NCBI GenBank assembly: GCA_964619935.1
Contig: CAZUGO010000069.1
Span: 1-28,749, forward strand
DNA from: CAZUGO01 sp964619935
Lineage (GTDB): Bacteria; Planctomycetota; Phycisphaerae; UBA1845; CAIVHJ01
Direction: 5' to 3'
Length of the DNA: 28,749 nt
A model generated the notes under the pieces. It worked only from the letters and a program-made list of their open reading frames with translations, did not search any database and was not told the origin of the DNA. Of the stretch, positions 28,608 through 28,749 are shown piece after piece. Made by a program: the position numbers and the translations under genes. Position 1 is the stretch's first letter, and each line of letters begins with the position of its first letter.

Positions 28608-28748
28608 CTAGCCCGACTTTCGCAGACTTCGGCGATTTTGTGGAATTTTGGCGGCGGAATCTGCGTCTGCGGTGGCTGGAAGGGCGGTGTTGGCGGCGAA
28701 GGGGCTGTAGTGCAGACCTACCCGGTTGAAGCAGCGGTGTCGGATGGG
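28608..28748 (-). CDS. Possible C-terminus of an unknown minus-strand protein (partial)
   Basis: A minus-strand frame enters at the right edge and stops at TAG 28610-28608 after 46 residues, including HRCFNRVGLHYSPFAANT. Its first 26 codons have C or G in the third position in about 80 percent of cases, as in real genes here, which the overlapping frames lack. Its stop is 5 bases before the strong hairpin at 28602-28569. No family is recognised, and chance is not excluded. Confidence 0.3.
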   Translation of the reverse strand, partial: PIRHRCFNRVGLHYSPFAANTALPATADADSAAKIPQNRRSLRKSG

Positions 28749-28749
28749 G

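Overview
The window is a GC-rich (roughly two-thirds G+C) bacterial chromosome segment from a diderm, most likely a member of the Planctomycetota close to class Phycisphaerae. The signs are a secreted protein ending in the dockerin-like Asp-rich tail common in that group (end of the 264-1178 gene), a membrane protein with the planctomycete-style CPxCGYDL...CPECG zinc ribbon (27921-28442), an LptD-type outer-membrane protein, and a short PheT. This placement is inference; there is no rRNA or other phylogenetic marker here. No tRNA, rRNA, CRISPR array, integrase or transposase was recognised.

Layout. 1-1.2 kb: the tail of an unknown gene, then a secreted dockerin-like protein. 1.2-5.6 kb: a sulfur-assimilation cluster. 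A siroheme sulfite reductase with an extra C-terminal helical domain and a small conserved-looking partner protein lie on the minus strand. They diverge from a cysteine-synthase-like enzyme fused to a rhodanese domain. 5.7-10.9 kb, plus strand: an M2 (ACE-like) metallopeptidase, a two-ACT-domain regulator, an MTH1-like Nudix hydrolase and a bacterial lipase-maturation-factor homologue. The 433-base gap before the last of these carries a strong minus-strand terminator and adjoining hairpins. 11-13.7 kb, plus: a mini zinc-ribbon protein, an unknown exported protein and a charged helical periplasmic protein. 13.7-18 kb, minus: a POT peptide transporter, a 3-hydroxyacyl-CoA dehydrogenase and a methyltransferase. 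18.2-22.4 kb, plus: pheS, pheT (without its tRNA-binding B2 domain) and a tightly coupled lipoprotein with a hydrolase-like fold plus a PKD domain. 22.4-27.6 kb, minus: an LptD-like protein followed by an RND/MMPL exporter. 27.9-28.7 kb: a zinc-ribbon membrane protein, then a hairpin-rich end.

How the genes work together. The sulfite reductase, its partner and the cysteine synthase-rhodanese share a 144-base divergent promoter region and could together turn sulfite into sulfide and then into cysteine or a protein-bound sulfur. LptD and the RND protein form an envelope-lipid pair. The M2 peptidase and the POT transporter could both serve peptide use, but they are not linked. Promoter-like sequences are recognisable: several -10 boxes read TAGACT or TATAAT, and at two genes (the ACT protein and pheS) the -10 box ends exactly 7 bases before the start codon, which predicts leaderless mRNAs. 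No complete new defence or mobile system is visible. The points most worth a second look are the sulfite-reductase module, the PheT without B2, the minus-strand RNA-like element at 9.15-9.27 kb, the 10-bp inverted repeat at the pepT-type promoter, and the leaderless promoters.
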